Below, one piece after another: positions 41,621 to 50,105 of a stretch of 60,849 bases of DNA (position 1 is the stretch's first letter; every line of letters begins with the position of its first letter). The DNA comes from Bordetella parapertussis (GTDB taxonomy: Bacteria > Pseudomonadota > Gammaproteobacteria > Burkholderiales > SG8-39), in NCBI GenBank assembly GCA_945861875.1, contig CAMAWC010000011.1:1-60849 (forward strand), written 5' to 3'. The notes below the pieces were generated by a model. That model did no database searches, was not told the DNA's origin, and saw nothing but the letters and a program-made list of their open reading frames with translations. A program made the position numbers and the translations under genes.

Positions 41621-42814
41621 GTGACGGCCTATCCCGCCCCGCCGCTTGACACCCTCGCAGCGCGCCTGCAAAGCCTGCTGGACGCGGACTATCCGCGGTT
41701 TTCCTCCGCCGAAATGCAAGTCCGCCGCGCCGCCCTGACCAAGACCATGGATGCGGCCGGCGTCGACCACCTGCTGATGTGCGGGGAAAACCGCGCCGGC
41801 TCGGGCGTGCAGTGGCTCACCGCCTGGCCGGTCACCGCCGAGGCGGTCGCCCTCGTCGCCCGCGGCACCCCGGACACGCTCTATGTTCAGTTCTACAACC
41901 ACCTGCCGCTGGCGCGGCGCCTCGCCGCCGAGGCCGACGTGCAATGGGGCGGTCCGTCCACGGTTGGCACGGTGATCGCCGAACTCAAACGGCGTGGCGC
42001 AAAACGCGTCGGCGTGATGGGCACGCTCGGCTTTGGCAAATACAACAAGCTCGCGGAACATTTCGACACGGTGGACATGAACGCCGCCTATGTCGGCCTG
42101 CGCCTGCAAAAGTCGGCCGAGGAAATCGACTGGCTGCGAATAGGCGCGGCGTTTTGCGACCGCGCAATCGAGGCGCTGCGCGCGCAAATGCGCCCCGGCC
42201 TGAGCGAGCGCGAATTGTGGGACATCACCGAGCGCGCCTATGTGCCGCATGGCGGCGGCACGCATATTCATTACTTCGGCGTCACTTCAATGGCCAGGCC
42301 GGATTGCCATGTGCCGCGCCAGTTTGCCTCGGCGCGACGCCTCGCCGCCGGCGATGTGGTGTTCACCGAAATCAGCGGCGCCTTCTGGGATTATCCGGGA
42401 CAGGTGCTGCGCAGCTTTGCCGTGGCGGCCGAACCGACGCCGCTGTACCGTGATTTGTACGCGGTCGCCGATGCCGCGTTCGAGGCCGTCACCGCAGTGC
42501 TGCGCCACGGCACGACCATGCAGGAGATCGTCGCCGCCTCGGCGATGATCGAGACCGCCGGCTTTACCAGCTGCGATGACTTGCTGCACGGCTTTGGCGG
42601 CGGATACCTGCCACCGGTGCTCGGCAGCGCCTCGCGCCCCGCCGGCCCGCTGCCGGCGCTGACACTCGAGGTGGGCATGACGGTGGTGGTGCAACCCAAT
42701 GTCATTACCCGCGACGGCAGTGCCGGCGTGCAAGTGGGGGAATTGGTGCACATTACCGCCGACGGCTACGAGCGCCTGCACGCGGCGCCGCGCGAATTCT
42801 TCCGCGTCGGCTGA
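41621..42814 (+). CDS. M24 (creatinase/aminopeptidase P fold) protein with degenerate metal site
   Basis: A 397-residue protein starting at GTG, with an N-terminal creatinase-type domain (about 1-160) and a C-terminal pita-bread domain (about 165-390). Aminopeptidase P enzymes bind two metals through Asp, Asp, His, Glu and Glu. The aligned positions here are E250 (FTEISG), Q261 (YPGQVLRSF), H323 (LLHGFGGG), Q359 (VVVQPNV) and E374 (QVGELVHI), so three ligands are changed while the histidine and last glutamate remain. That is like creatinase-type, metal-free members, so it is probably not a peptidase but may hydrolyse another C-N bond. It meets tcuB tail to tail. Confidence 0.85.
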   Translation: MTAYPAPPLDTLAARLQSLLDADYPRFSSAEMQVRRAALTKTMDAAGVDHLLMCGENRAGSGVQWLTAWPVTAEAVALVARGTPDTLYVQFYNHLPLARRLAAEADVQWGGPSTVGTVIAELKRRGAKRVGVMGTLGFGKYNKLAEHFDTVDMNAAYVGLRLQKSAEEIDWLRIGAAFCDRAIEALRAQMRPGLSERELWDITERAYVPHGGGTHIHYFGVTSMARPDCHVPRQFASARRLAAGDVVFTEISGAFWDYPGQVLRSFAVAAEPTPLYRDLYAVADAAFEAVTAVLRHGTTMQEIVAASAMIETAGFTSCDDLLHGFGGGYLPPVLGSASRPAGPLPALTLEVGMTVVVQPNVITRDGSAGVQVGELVHITADGYERLHAAPREFFRVG

Positions 42815-42827
42815 GGGCTTGCCCCAC

Positions 42828-42846
42828 GCGCCCGGTCGTCGGGCGC
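42828..42846. terminator. Possible bidirectional terminator hairpin
   Basis: GCGCCCG and CGGGCGC form a perfect 7-bp stem around GTCGT between the convergent M24 and tcuB genes. There is no strong T run on either side, so it would be a weak terminator. Confidence 0.4.
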
Positions 42847-42860
42847 TTGCGTAAATCCGT

Positions 42861-43982
42861 TCAGCCCTCGCCGCCGACGTTGATTCCCGGCCGCTTGCTC
42901 TCGAGCGCAAACTTGACCAGCGCCGCCGCGCGGTAGATGCCGTGGACGAATTTTCCGTACGGCAGGGTCAGGAACAAGGCCATCACCACAGCCAGGTGCA
43001 CCACCAGCAACACGCCCAATGCCGCGGTTTCGCGCCAGGCCAGCAGCGCGAGGCCGGTGAGGCTGGTGAGCAGCAATAACACGATAAAGGCGGTGTTCAT
43101 GCCGCGCTGCGCCGGGTCGGCCGTCGCCTCGTCGCGCTGCCTGCCCAACCAGTAGAGTCCGGCCGGGCCGATGACGAGGCCGATGCCGCCGACTGTGCCC
43201 AGCAGCACCGGCAGGCTGGTCAGCGCATAAGGCGCGACCCAGCCAAAGGCGTAGTGATAAAGCGTGCCGACCGAGGTCGCGGCAAAACACAGCATGAAGC
43301 CGTAAAAGGTCAGGTGGTGGAACCAGCGGCGCAGCGGCGAGCGCTGCTCCTCGCCCTTGAAGGTGCAATCCGCGCCGGCGCCATGCAGGTTCTTCATGCT
43401 CAGCGCATCGCGCAAGCCCTGCCACAGCGCGAATGGTTTGAGGAATTCGCCCGGCGACTCGCCGACATCGCGCCAGAAATTCAAAAAACCCATAAACAAG
43501 GCGAGCAGCACGAACAGGCCGACGGCGCCGAAGGATGCGGCCATCACGTTATGCGGGATCAGTGCGTAAAAATTGCCGCCCGGCACGGCGGTGAACAAAC
43601 GCCCGCCGCCGAGCAGCACCGAGGCGAGCAACAAGCCGGCAACCAGCACCGCGGCGAGCAGCAGCGCCGACACCGTGCCATTGTTCCTGAAAGCCCGGCC
43701 GAGCGGCGCCGGCCAGGCGTAGTGTTCGTAGGTCTGCACGCGAATCTGCGCCATGACGCGCGGAATGTCGACGGCAAACTCGTGCGGCGGCGAGTACTGG
43801 CAGGCGTAGTAACACTCGCCGCAGTTGTGGCACAGGTTGGCAAGGTAATTGAGGTCGCCGGCGGCAAAGTCGAGACGCCGTTCCATCGCCGGAAACACCG
43901 CGCAGTAACCCTCGCAGTAACGGCAGGCGTTGCAGATCGCCAGCTGGCGCGCGCCCTCTTCGACCAGTTTAACCAGCTGCAT
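42861..43982 (-). CDS. tcuB: Tricarballylate utilization protein TcuB
   Basis: A 373-residue iron-sulfur and heme-type membrane protein. Two ferredoxin-like cysteine groups lie at the N-terminus: C17, C20, C23, C27 (CNACRYCEGYC) and C51, C54, C57, C61 (CHNCGECYYAC). They are followed by about six hydrophobic segments with histidines (HHLTFYGFMLCF). TcuB reoxidises the FADH2 of TcuA and passes electrons to the quinone pool, allowing growth on tricarballylate. The ATG at 43982 has GGAGG six bases upstream and overlaps the tcuA stop by 14 bp. A tcuC transporter is not visible; Bug receptors may fill the uptake role. Confidence 0.93.
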   Translation of the reverse strand: MQLVKLVEEGARQLAICNACRYCEGYCAVFPAMERRLDFAAGDLNYLANLCHNCGECYYACQYSPPHEFAVDIPRVMAQIRVQTYEHYAWPAPLGRAFRNNGTVSALLLAAVLVAGLLLASVLLGGGRLFTAVPGGNFYALIPHNVMAASFGAVGLFVLLALFMGFLNFWRDVGESPGEFLKPFALWQGLRDALSMKNLHGAGADCTFKGEEQRSPLRRWFHHLTFYGFMLCFAATSVGTLYHYAFGWVAPYALTSLPVLLGTVGGIGLVIGPAGLYWLGRQRDEATADPAQRGMNTAFIVLLLLTSLTGLALLAWRETAALGVLLVVHLAVVMALFLTLPYGKFVHGIYRAAALVKFALESKRPGINVGGEG

Positions 43983-45393
43983 GTGAAGCCTCCGCTGCAA
44001 CGGCGCGCGCCGCGCCGGCGGCCTGAGCACCGGCAATGCGGCCGAACACCGTGCCTATGGTCATGCCGAATCCGGCCAGATAGCCCTTGCCGAGGATGTT
44101 GCCCGACATGATCTCGCCCGCGGCAAACATGTTTTTCGCCATCCGTCCGTCCTTCATGCGCACACAGGCCTTTTCGTCGACCTTGAGGCCGAGGTAGGTA
44201 AAGGTGATGCCCGGGCGCAGCGGATAACCCGAGAACGGCGGCTTGTCGATGCGCTGCGCCCAGTGGGTTTTCTCCGGCGTGAGCCCCTGTGTGCGGCAAT
44301 CGTCCAGCAGCGCGTGGTTAAAGGTCCCCGGTTGCACGGCGGCATTGTAGGCGGCGACCGTGGCCTCGAGCCGGCCTGCGTCGAGTCCGAGTTTTTGCGC
44401 CAGTTCGGCGATGCTGTTGGCGCGGATGGCCGGAAACACCGAAGGCATGAAGCGGCCTATGGCCTTGGCGTCGATGATGGAATAGGCGATCTGTTCCGGC
44501 TGCAGCGCCACCAGCCGCCCCCAGATGGCGTAACGCTTGGGCCAGAAGTCCTCGCCCTCGTCGTAAAAGCGCGCGCCATCGCGGTTGACCACTATGCCCA
44601 GCGACACCGAATCGAGACGCGTCACCAGCCCGCCGTCGAACTTGGGCGCACGCGCATCGATGGCGACGCAATGGCCTTGCGTCGGGTCGCCGATCTGGTC
44701 GGCGCCGTGCGCGAACAATGCCTTCAACATCTTGCCGGTGTTGTACGGCGTACCGCGGATAAGGAAGTTGTCGGCCGACGGTCCCCAGGCCTCGCGCAGC
44801 CATTCGAGGTTGGACTCGAAACCGCCGCAGGCGGCGACCATTGCGCCGGGCCTGACGGTAAAACGCTTGCCATCAACCTGGTAGGTGAGGCTGCGCAGGG
44901 TGTCGCCGTCGATTTCAACGTCGTCCGCCTCGGCGCCGTAAATGATGCGTATGCCAAGGCGCTCGGCCGCGGCGTAATAGGTGTTCATCAAGGCCTTGCC
45001 GCCGCCGAGGAAAAACGCATTGGTGCGGCCAAGATGCAGCGTGCCGCCCAGCGACGGCTGGAAACGCACGCCATAGCCCTTCATCCAGCGCGTGCATTCG
45101 GTCGAACTGCGTATGGTCAGGCGCGCCAGGTGTTCGTTGGTTTCGCCGCCGGTGACGCGCAACAAGTCGTTGAAATACTCGTCTTCGCGGTACTCATCGG
45201 TGAGCACTTCGGTCGGCGCATCGTGCATGCAGCGCAGGTTGCGCGTATGGCGACTGTTGCCGCTGCGCATTTCACGCGGCGCACTCTCGAGCAGCAGCAC
45301 GCTCGCGCCGCGCTCGCGCGCAGTGAGGGCGGCGCACAATGCGGCGTTGCCGCCGCCCACCACCAGCACATCGGGATTCTGCACTTCAGGCAC
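43969..45393 (-). CDS. tcuA: FAD-dependent tricarballylate dehydrogenase TcuA
   Basis: A 474-residue flavoprotein of the fumarate-reductase/succinate-dehydrogenase family. PDVLVVGGGNAALCAALTARERGASVLLLE is the FAD loop, and RNLRCMHDAP, GGTLHLGRTNAFFLGGGKALMN and the late GKGYLAGFGMTIGTVFGR are typical of TcuA, which oxidises tricarballylate to cis-aconitate. The GTG at 45393 is chosen: homology starts there, AAGGTGG precedes it, and an earlier ATG at 45453 would place a terminator hairpin inside the gene. tcuB overlaps its 3' end. Related flavoproteins act on other dicarboxylates, so the substrate is not certain. Confidence 0.9.
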   Translation of the reverse strand: MPEVQNPDVLVVGGGNAALCAALTARERGASVLLLESAPREMRSGNSRHTRNLRCMHDAPTEVLTDEYREDEYFNDLLRVTGGETNEHLARLTIRSSTECTRWMKGYGVRFQPSLGGTLHLGRTNAFFLGGGKALMNTYYAAAERLGIRIIYGAEADDVEIDGDTLRSLTYQVDGKRFTVRPGAMVAACGGFESNLEWLREAWGPSADNFLIRGTPYNTGKMLKALFAHGADQIGDPTQGHCVAIDARAPKFDGGLVTRLDSVSLGIVVNRDGARFYDEGEDFWPKRYAIWGRLVALQPEQIAYSIIDAKAIGRFMPSVFPAIRANSIAELAQKLGLDAGRLEATVAAYNAAVQPGTFNHALLDDCRTQGLTPEKTHWAQRIDKPPFSGYPLRPGITFTYLGLKVDEKACVRMKDGRMAKNMFAAGEIMSGNILGKGYLAGFGMTIGTVFGRIAGAQAAGAARAVAAEASHAAG

Positions 45394-45412
45394 CTTGCCA
45401 CCTTGATCGGGT

Positions 45413-45439
45413 GATAAATAAAGCCGGCCCTGGCCGGCT
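45413..45439 (-). terminator. Rho-independent terminator after the Ldh gene
   Basis: On the minus strand AGCCGGCC and GGCCGGCT form an 8-bp stem with a very short loop, followed by TTTATTTATC. It lies 73 bp after the Ldh-family stop and just before the tcuA start, so tcuAB probably has its own promoter or relies on read-through. Confidence 0.7.
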
Positions 45440-45511
45440 GCCGAAGGCGACATTATCGGGGCAAACAGGCCTTCTTGCACCCGCCTGCGCCCCCGGCCAG
45501 CTCCCGGAAAA

Positions 45512-46546
45512 TCAGGCCGCGCCTGCCGCCGCCTCAAGAAAGTCAAGCACCGCCGCATCGATGCGCATGCCCTCCTTCCTTTGCAAGTGCATGCGCGCGA
45601 ATTCCGCCTCGCCGGGAAGGCGCACCGGCACCGCCGGATCATTGGGCGGCGAGGTGCGCAGGATGGCGGCAAAATCGCTGATGCGCGCCGCGAGATCGGG
45701 CAAGCCCAGTTTGGCGGTGTCGATAAGAATGAACACGTGGCCAAGGTTCTGCGCCTCGGTCGGTTCGTCGACCCAGGATTTGACATGCGTCAGATAGGCC
45801 GACCCGGACAGCAGGCCGGCGAACAAGTCCACCATCAGCGCCAGGCCGTAGCCCTTGTAGCCGCCTATGGGCTGCAGGAAGCCGTCGAGGGCGGTACGCG
45901 GGTCGGCGGTCGGGCGGCCGAGGCTGTCGGTGGCCCAGGTGTCGGGGATGCTTTCGCCGCGATCGAGTGCGCGGCGGATTTTTGCCCGCGCCACCACGCT
46001 CATCGCCATGTCGAGCATGACCGGATCGCCGCCGGGATTGGGCACGCACAGGCCGAGCGGATTATTACCCAGGCGCGCGTCGCTGCCGCCGCTGGGGGCG
46101 ATGGTGGTACTGGCGTTGCTGGCGATGATGCTGGCAAAACCCGCTTGCGCGGCAATCCAGGCATACGAGGCGATGGGACCGAAATGGTTGCTGCTGCGGG
46201 CAAAGGCCACGCCGACGCCGGTTTCACGCGCCGCCGCCATCGCCGCCTCGAGTGCGCGCGTGCCGACCAGGGTGCCGATGCCGTTGTCGCCGTCGACCAT
46301 GGCGATGGCGGGTGATTTTTTTTCGACGCGAATCGCCGCCCTGGCATTGATGCCGCCGACTTTCAGGCGCTCGCCGTAAGAGATCACGCGGTGCACGCCG
46401 TGCGTGGACAGGCCGAACAGGTCGGCGATGACAAGGATGCGCGCCGCATCGCGCGCATCCTGCTTCGCGAGGCCGCAGGCTTGCAGCGCACGCGCAGCGA
46501 GATCGAGCAGCCGCGCTTCGGCGATCAGGCGTGTTTTGTCAGCCAT
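45512..46546 (-). CDS. Ldh family (malate/L-sulfolactate-type) NAD(P) dehydrogenase, no. 1
   Basis: A 344-residue member of the type-2 malate/L-lactate dehydrogenase family, distinct in fold from ordinary lactate dehydrogenases. Typical segments are FGLSTHGVHRVISYGERLKVGG, the catalytic histidine in FARSSNHFGPIASYA, LGNNPLGLCVPNPGG and GGYKGYGLALMVDLFAG. It oxidises a 2-hydroxy acid to the 2-oxo acid. A second family member at 48880 is divergent in sequence, suggesting a different substrate. It is followed by a terminator. Confidence 0.93.
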   Translation of the reverse strand: MADKTRLIAEARLLDLAARALQACGLAKQDARDAARILVIADLFGLSTHGVHRVISYGERLKVGGINARAAIRVEKKSPAIAMVDGDNGIGTLVGTRALEAAMAAARETGVGVAFARSSNHFGPIASYAWIAAQAGFASIIASNASTTIAPSGGSDARLGNNPLGLCVPNPGGDPVMLDMAMSVVARAKIRRALDRGESIPDTWATDSLGRPTADPRTALDGFLQPIGGYKGYGLALMVDLFAGLLSGSAYLTHVKSWVDEPTEAQNLGHVFILIDTAKLGLPDLAARISDFAAILRTSPPNDPAVPVRLPGEAEFARMHLQRKEGMRIDAAVLDFLEAAAGAA

Positions 46547-46584
46547 GGCGGCGGGGAAAGCATTCGGCGATGTTATTCACAGAT

Positions 46585-46676
46585 GTCATTGCGGGGAGCG
46601 TAGCGACAAAGCAATCTTGCGGCATTGCGCATCTGCGACGAGATTGCTTCGCTGCGCTCGCAATGAAAGCAATGAC
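46585..46676. repeat. GTCATTGC-type inverted repeat pair
   Basis: GTCATTGCGGGGAGCG…AAGCAATCT at the left faces AGATTGCTTCGCTGCGCTCG…GCAATGAC at the right. It fills the gap between the Bug gene and the Ldh gene and differs from the CCATGG-centred family. The type is widespread in bacterial intergenic regions. Confidence 0.7.
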
Positions 46677-46690
46677 ATGGCTCAAATCCC

Positions 46691-47668
46691 TCACTCGGCC
46701 TTGATGCCGGCCTCGCGCGCCACCTTGGACAGGCGCGCCACCTCGGACTTGATGGTTTCGCCAAACGCCTCGGGCGAGGGGCTTGCCACCAGTTCGATGC
46801 TGCGCTCGGCGAAGCGCTTGATGAGTTCGGGCTGCTTGTAGGCCTTGACCACCTCGGCATGCAGCTTGTCGACAATCGCCTTGGGCGTTCCGGCCGGCGC
46901 AAGCAGGAAGTTGAGCGTCACGTCCTCGTACCCGGGATAGCCCGACTCGTCCATGGTCGGCACATCGGGAAACAGCGGCGAGCGCTGCAGGCTGGTCACG
47001 GCAAGTGCGCGCAGCTTGCCGCCTTTTACGTGCGGCCCGGAAGTGCTGATCTGGTCGAACATCAGCATGGCCTGGCCGCTGATGACGTCGATCACCGCCT
47101 GCGCGCTGCCCTTGTAAAACACATTGAGCAGCTTGACGTTGGCACGGCTGGAGAACACCTCGCCCGCCATATGGCCGGTGGAACCATTGCCCGAACTGGC
47201 GTTCGACACCTCGCCCGGCTTGGCCTTGGCGAGGGCGACAAACTCGGCCACGGTCCGCGCCGGCACGGCGGTGTTCACTTCCATGAACATCGGCGCCTTG
47301 CAAGTCAGGGTGATGGGCGTGAAGTCCTTGACCGGGTCGTAACCGGCGTTGGCCGATATCGTCGGCGCGGTGAAGAAAGTGCTCGAATGCGCCAGCAGGG
47401 TGTAGCCGTCGGGCGCCGCCTTAGCCACCATTTGCGTACCGACGATGGACGCCGCGCTGGGACGGTTCTCGACCACCACCGGCTGGCCCATGCTCTTGGC
47501 CAGTTCCGCCGCAACCGTGCGCGCAACGATATCGACGTTGCCGCCGGGCGCCACCGGCACGATGATGCGAATCGGCCGGTTGGGGTAATCACCGGCAGAT
47601 TGGGCGAACGCCTGCCCGGAGCACACTGCAACGGCAAACAGTGCCGTGACTAAAAGTTTAGATTTCAT
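46691..47668 (-). CDS. Bug/TctC family tripartite tricarboxylate receptor, no. 3
   Basis: A 325-residue receptor with signal peptide (KLLVTALFAVAVCSGQAFAQ) and the core YPNRPIRIIVPVAPGGNVDIVAR, VVENRPSAASIVGTQMVAKAAPDGYTLL and GYEDVTLNFLLAPAGTP. It has asparagine-valine where others have serine-threonine after the PGG loop. AGGAGAACAAA precedes the ATG. Repeats flank it on both sides, so it is probably its own unit. Confidence 0.93.
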   Translation of the reverse strand: MKSKLLVTALFAVAVCSGQAFAQSAGDYPNRPIRIIVPVAPGGNVDIVARTVAAELAKSMGQPVVVENRPSAASIVGTQMVAKAAPDGYTLLAHSSTFFTAPTISANAGYDPVKDFTPITLTCKAPMFMEVNTAVPARTVAEFVALAKAKPGEVSNASSGNGSTGHMAGEVFSSRANVKLLNVFYKGSAQAVIDVISGQAMLMFDQISTSGPHVKGGKLRALAVTSLQRSPLFPDVPTMDESGYPGYEDVTLNFLLAPAGTPKAIVDKLHAEVVKAYKQPELIKRFAERSIELVASPSPEAFGETIKSEVARLSKVAREAGIKAE

Positions 47669-47728
47669 TTTGTTCTCCTACTCGATTTGTCGTGCCAGTG
47701 ACGTATGGCACTTGCTTAAGCAAACCCC

Positions 47729-47824
47729 GTCATTCCGGGGCCGCGTAGCGGAACCCGGAATCCATGGGGTTCGTCGCATCGATACAAACCCCACCCCATG
47801 GATCCCCGCTTTCGCGGGGATGAC
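47729..47824. repeat. CCATGG-centred inverted repeat, copy 2
   Basis: GTCATTCCGGGGCCGCG…CCATGGGG faces CCCCATGGATCCCCGC…GGGGATGAC. It lies between two Bug genes on the same strand, 60 bp upstream of one start and 43 bp downstream of the other stop. Confidence 0.75.
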
Positions 47825-47867
47825 GGAACATCTGCGCTTTTGGACATTTCTCAATTCCTATTGCACC

Positions 47868-48869
47868 TTACTGAGCCTTGATGCCCGCTTCTTTTACCAC
47901 CCGCGCCCACTTTTCCGTTTCCTGCTCGATATAGCGGCCAAACTCGGCCGGACTCATCTGCACCGCCTCGACCGCTTCAGCCTCAAAGCGCTTGATCATT
48001 TCCGGCGATTTCTGGATCGCCGTCAGTTCCTTGTACAAACGATCGCGCACCGCCTGCGGTGTTCCGGTCGGGGCGATGATGCCCCACCAGTTGACCGCCT
48101 CGTAACCGGGCACACCGGATTCGGCGATGGTCGGCACATCCGGCAAAGTCGATGAACGCTTCAGCCCGCCCACACCCAGCGCCTTGAGCCTGCCAGACTT
48201 GATTTGCGGCAGGGTCTGCACCAGCGAACTCAACATGATCTGGGTGTTGCCCGCCATCACGTCCGCCATGGCAGGCCCGCCGCCCTTGAACGGCACATTG
48301 ACGATGTCCACCTTGGCCATGCTCACGAACAAGGCGCTGCCCAGGTGCTGGAAACTGCCGATACCGGCCGAGGCATAGTTGAGCGTACCGGGCTTGGCTT
48401 TGGCGAGGGCGATGAGTTCCTTCACCGAATTGACCGGCAGGTTGGGATTCACCGCCAGCACGTTGGGACCGGCCGCAATCATAGCCACCGGCACGAATGC
48501 CTTGACCTGGTCATAGGGCAGCTTGTAGAGCGAACCGTTGGCGGCGAAGGCCGAAGAAATAAACAGCAGCGTGTAACCGTCCGGGTCGGCCTTGGCCGCC
48601 TGCTCGGTGCCGATCAGTCCGCCGGCGCCGCCGCGATTGTCCACCACCACCGGCTGGCCGAGGCGCTCGGCCAACTGCAGCGCAATGACGCGGCCGACCA
48701 CGTCGTTGCTGCCGCCGGGCGGGAAGGGAATGATCAGGCGAATGGGCCGCGACGGAAAGTTGTCGGCGGCGGATACAGGGCCGGCGAAACCGGTGGCCAG
48801 CAATGCGCCAAAAACACAATGCAGGACGACGCGCAGCACGGTGGCCGCGCGTCCGGTCATGGATTTCAT
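47868..48869 (-). CDS. Bug/TctC family tripartite tricarboxylate receptor, no. 4
   Basis: A 333-residue receptor. The signal peptide (VLHCVFGALLATGFAGPVSAA) precedes NFPSRPIRLIIPFPPGGSNDVVGR, and VVDNRGGAGGLIGTEQAAKADPDGYTLL follows. The ATG at 48869 is used because AGGAGAAGAGC stands directly upstream; the open frame runs further only into the preceding gene. It lies 10 bp after the Ldh gene no. 2, so receptor and dehydrogenase are probably co-transcribed. Confidence 0.93.
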   Translation of the reverse strand: MKSMTGRAATVLRVVLHCVFGALLATGFAGPVSAADNFPSRPIRLIIPFPPGGSNDVVGRVIALQLAERLGQPVVVDNRGGAGGLIGTEQAAKADPDGYTLLFISSAFAANGSLYKLPYDQVKAFVPVAMIAAGPNVLAVNPNLPVNSVKELIALAKAKPGTLNYASAGIGSFQHLGSALFVSMAKVDIVNVPFKGGGPAMADVMAGNTQIMLSSLVQTLPQIKSGRLKALGVGGLKRSSTLPDVPTIAESGVPGYEAVNWWGIIAPTGTPQAVRDRLYKELTAIQKSPEMIKRFEAEAVEAVQMSPAEFGRYIEQETEKWARVVKEAGIKAQ

Positions 48870-48879
48870 GCTCTTCTCC

Positions 48880-49971
48880 TCACTCAAACAAATACGGTAC
48901 GCCGCAACGTCCGCAGATTTCGCGGATTTGGTCGGCGAGGGACTGCGGAATCGGAATGCCCTCGCGCAGCCGCTGTTCGCGCTTGGCCGCCTCGGGGTCG
49001 CCGGCCACCAGCACCGGTTCTTCCGGATTGGAAGGCGGCGCCTGGTGCAGCACGTCGATGGCGGCATCAAGGTCATCCTCGAATTCACCCTCGTCGCGAA
49101 ACGCCTTCGGGTCTATGGCCATGAAAAAATGGCCCAGGTTGTCCGGATCGCCGGGCTTTTGCGTCTTGATCCTGATCGGTGAAAATGACGCGCCCGACAA
49201 GGCGCCGCCCAGTATGTGCACCATCATCGACAGTCCGTAGCCCTTGTGGCTCGCCATCTCGGCGGTGCCGCCCACCGGCGTGAGGCCGCCGCCGGCGTTG
49301 GGGCCGCGCTTGTACAGGATGTCCATCGCCGCGGAGGCGTCGGTCACCGGTGTGCCGCCTGCATCGAGCACCCAGCCGGCGGGCAGCGGCTTGCCGTTGA
49401 GTTCATAGACCTTGACCTTGTTGGCCGCCGTGCTCGATGTGGCCATGTCGAGCAGGAAGGGTCGGTTGCGCTTTGCCGGCGCGGCAAAGGCGATGGGGTT
49501 GGTACCCAGCAGCGCGTCCTTGCCGCGCGTCGGCACGGTGTTGATGGTGCGCGTCGCGCTGGTGACCATGCCGATAAAACCTTTTTTCAGCGCCAGGCCG
49601 GCGTAATAGCCGGCGGCGCCAAAGTGATGCGAGTTGCGCACGGTGACAACGCCCACGCCCATTTTTTCGGCCTTGCTGATGGCCAGCTCCATGCCCATGA
49701 CGGCGGCCGGATGCCCGAGCCCGGCGTCGGCATCGACCAGCGCCGTGACCGGCCCTTCGCGCACGATGCGCGGTTGCGCCTTGAGGTTGAGCTTGCCCTT
49801 GCTGCGCGAAGACTCGTAATCCATCAGCATCGACACGCCGTGCGAATCGACGCCGGACAGGTCGGTGGCAATCATCACATCCGCTGTGGTCTCCACCAGT
49901 TTCGGGTCCATGCCCCAGGCGTTAAGGACGGAGACGATTTGCGCCCGGACTCGCTCTGCCGGGACGTTCAT
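48880..49971 (-). CDS. Ldh family NAD(P) dehydrogenase, no. 2
   Basis: A 363-residue type-2 malate/lactate dehydrogenase-family protein: TDLSGVDSHGVSMLMDYESSRSKGK, catalytic histidine in VRNSHHFGAAGYYA, LLGTNPIAFAAPAKRNRPFLLDMATS and ASHKGYGLSMMVHILGGALSG. A C-terminal extension of about 60 residues carries CGRCG. The ATG at 49971 is the likely start, as the longer frame adds ten residues unlike the family. It oxidises a 2-hydroxy acid; it is followed 10 bp later by a Bug receptor. Confidence 0.92.
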   Translation of the reverse strand: MNVPAERVRAQIVSVLNAWGMDPKLVETTADVMIATDLSGVDSHGVSMLMDYESSRSKGKLNLKAQPRIVREGPVTALVDADAGLGHPAAVMGMELAISKAEKMGVGVVTVRNSHHFGAAGYYAGLALKKGFIGMVTSATRTINTVPTRGKDALLGTNPIAFAAPAKRNRPFLLDMATSSTAANKVKVYELNGKPLPAGWVLDAGGTPVTDASAAMDILYKRGPNAGGGLTPVGGTAEMASHKGYGLSMMVHILGGALSGASFSPIRIKTQKPGDPDNLGHFFMAIDPKAFRDEGEFEDDLDAAIDVLHQAPPSNPEEPVLVAGDPEAAKREQRLREGIPIPQSLADQIREICGRCGVPYLFE

Positions 49972-50070
49972 TGGTTCGAGCCTACACAGGCCAGGACACA
50001 CTGGCTGAAAATGAAAAATTCGCGAATGTTACCCACATTTCCCTCTCAGAAACACCGACTTGGGGGATCT

Positions 50071-50091
50071 AAAGGGGGCGTCGCCCCCTTT
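50071..50091. terminator. Perfect palindrome, probable terminator hairpin
   Basis: AAAGGGGGCG and CGCCCCCTTT form a perfect palindrome around a single T. It lies 14 bp after the stop of Bug gene no. 5 (minus strand) and 100 bp before the start of Ldh no. 2; the AAA/TTT ends give a short T run on both strands. Confidence 0.6.
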
Positions 50092-50105
50092 GTCACCAGG
50101 ATTCA

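Noticed and set aside
45394-45786. N-terminal extensions of TcuA to 45453 or 45786
   Set aside because: They would cover a terminator hairpin and the Ldh 3' end; homology starts at the GTG at 45393.
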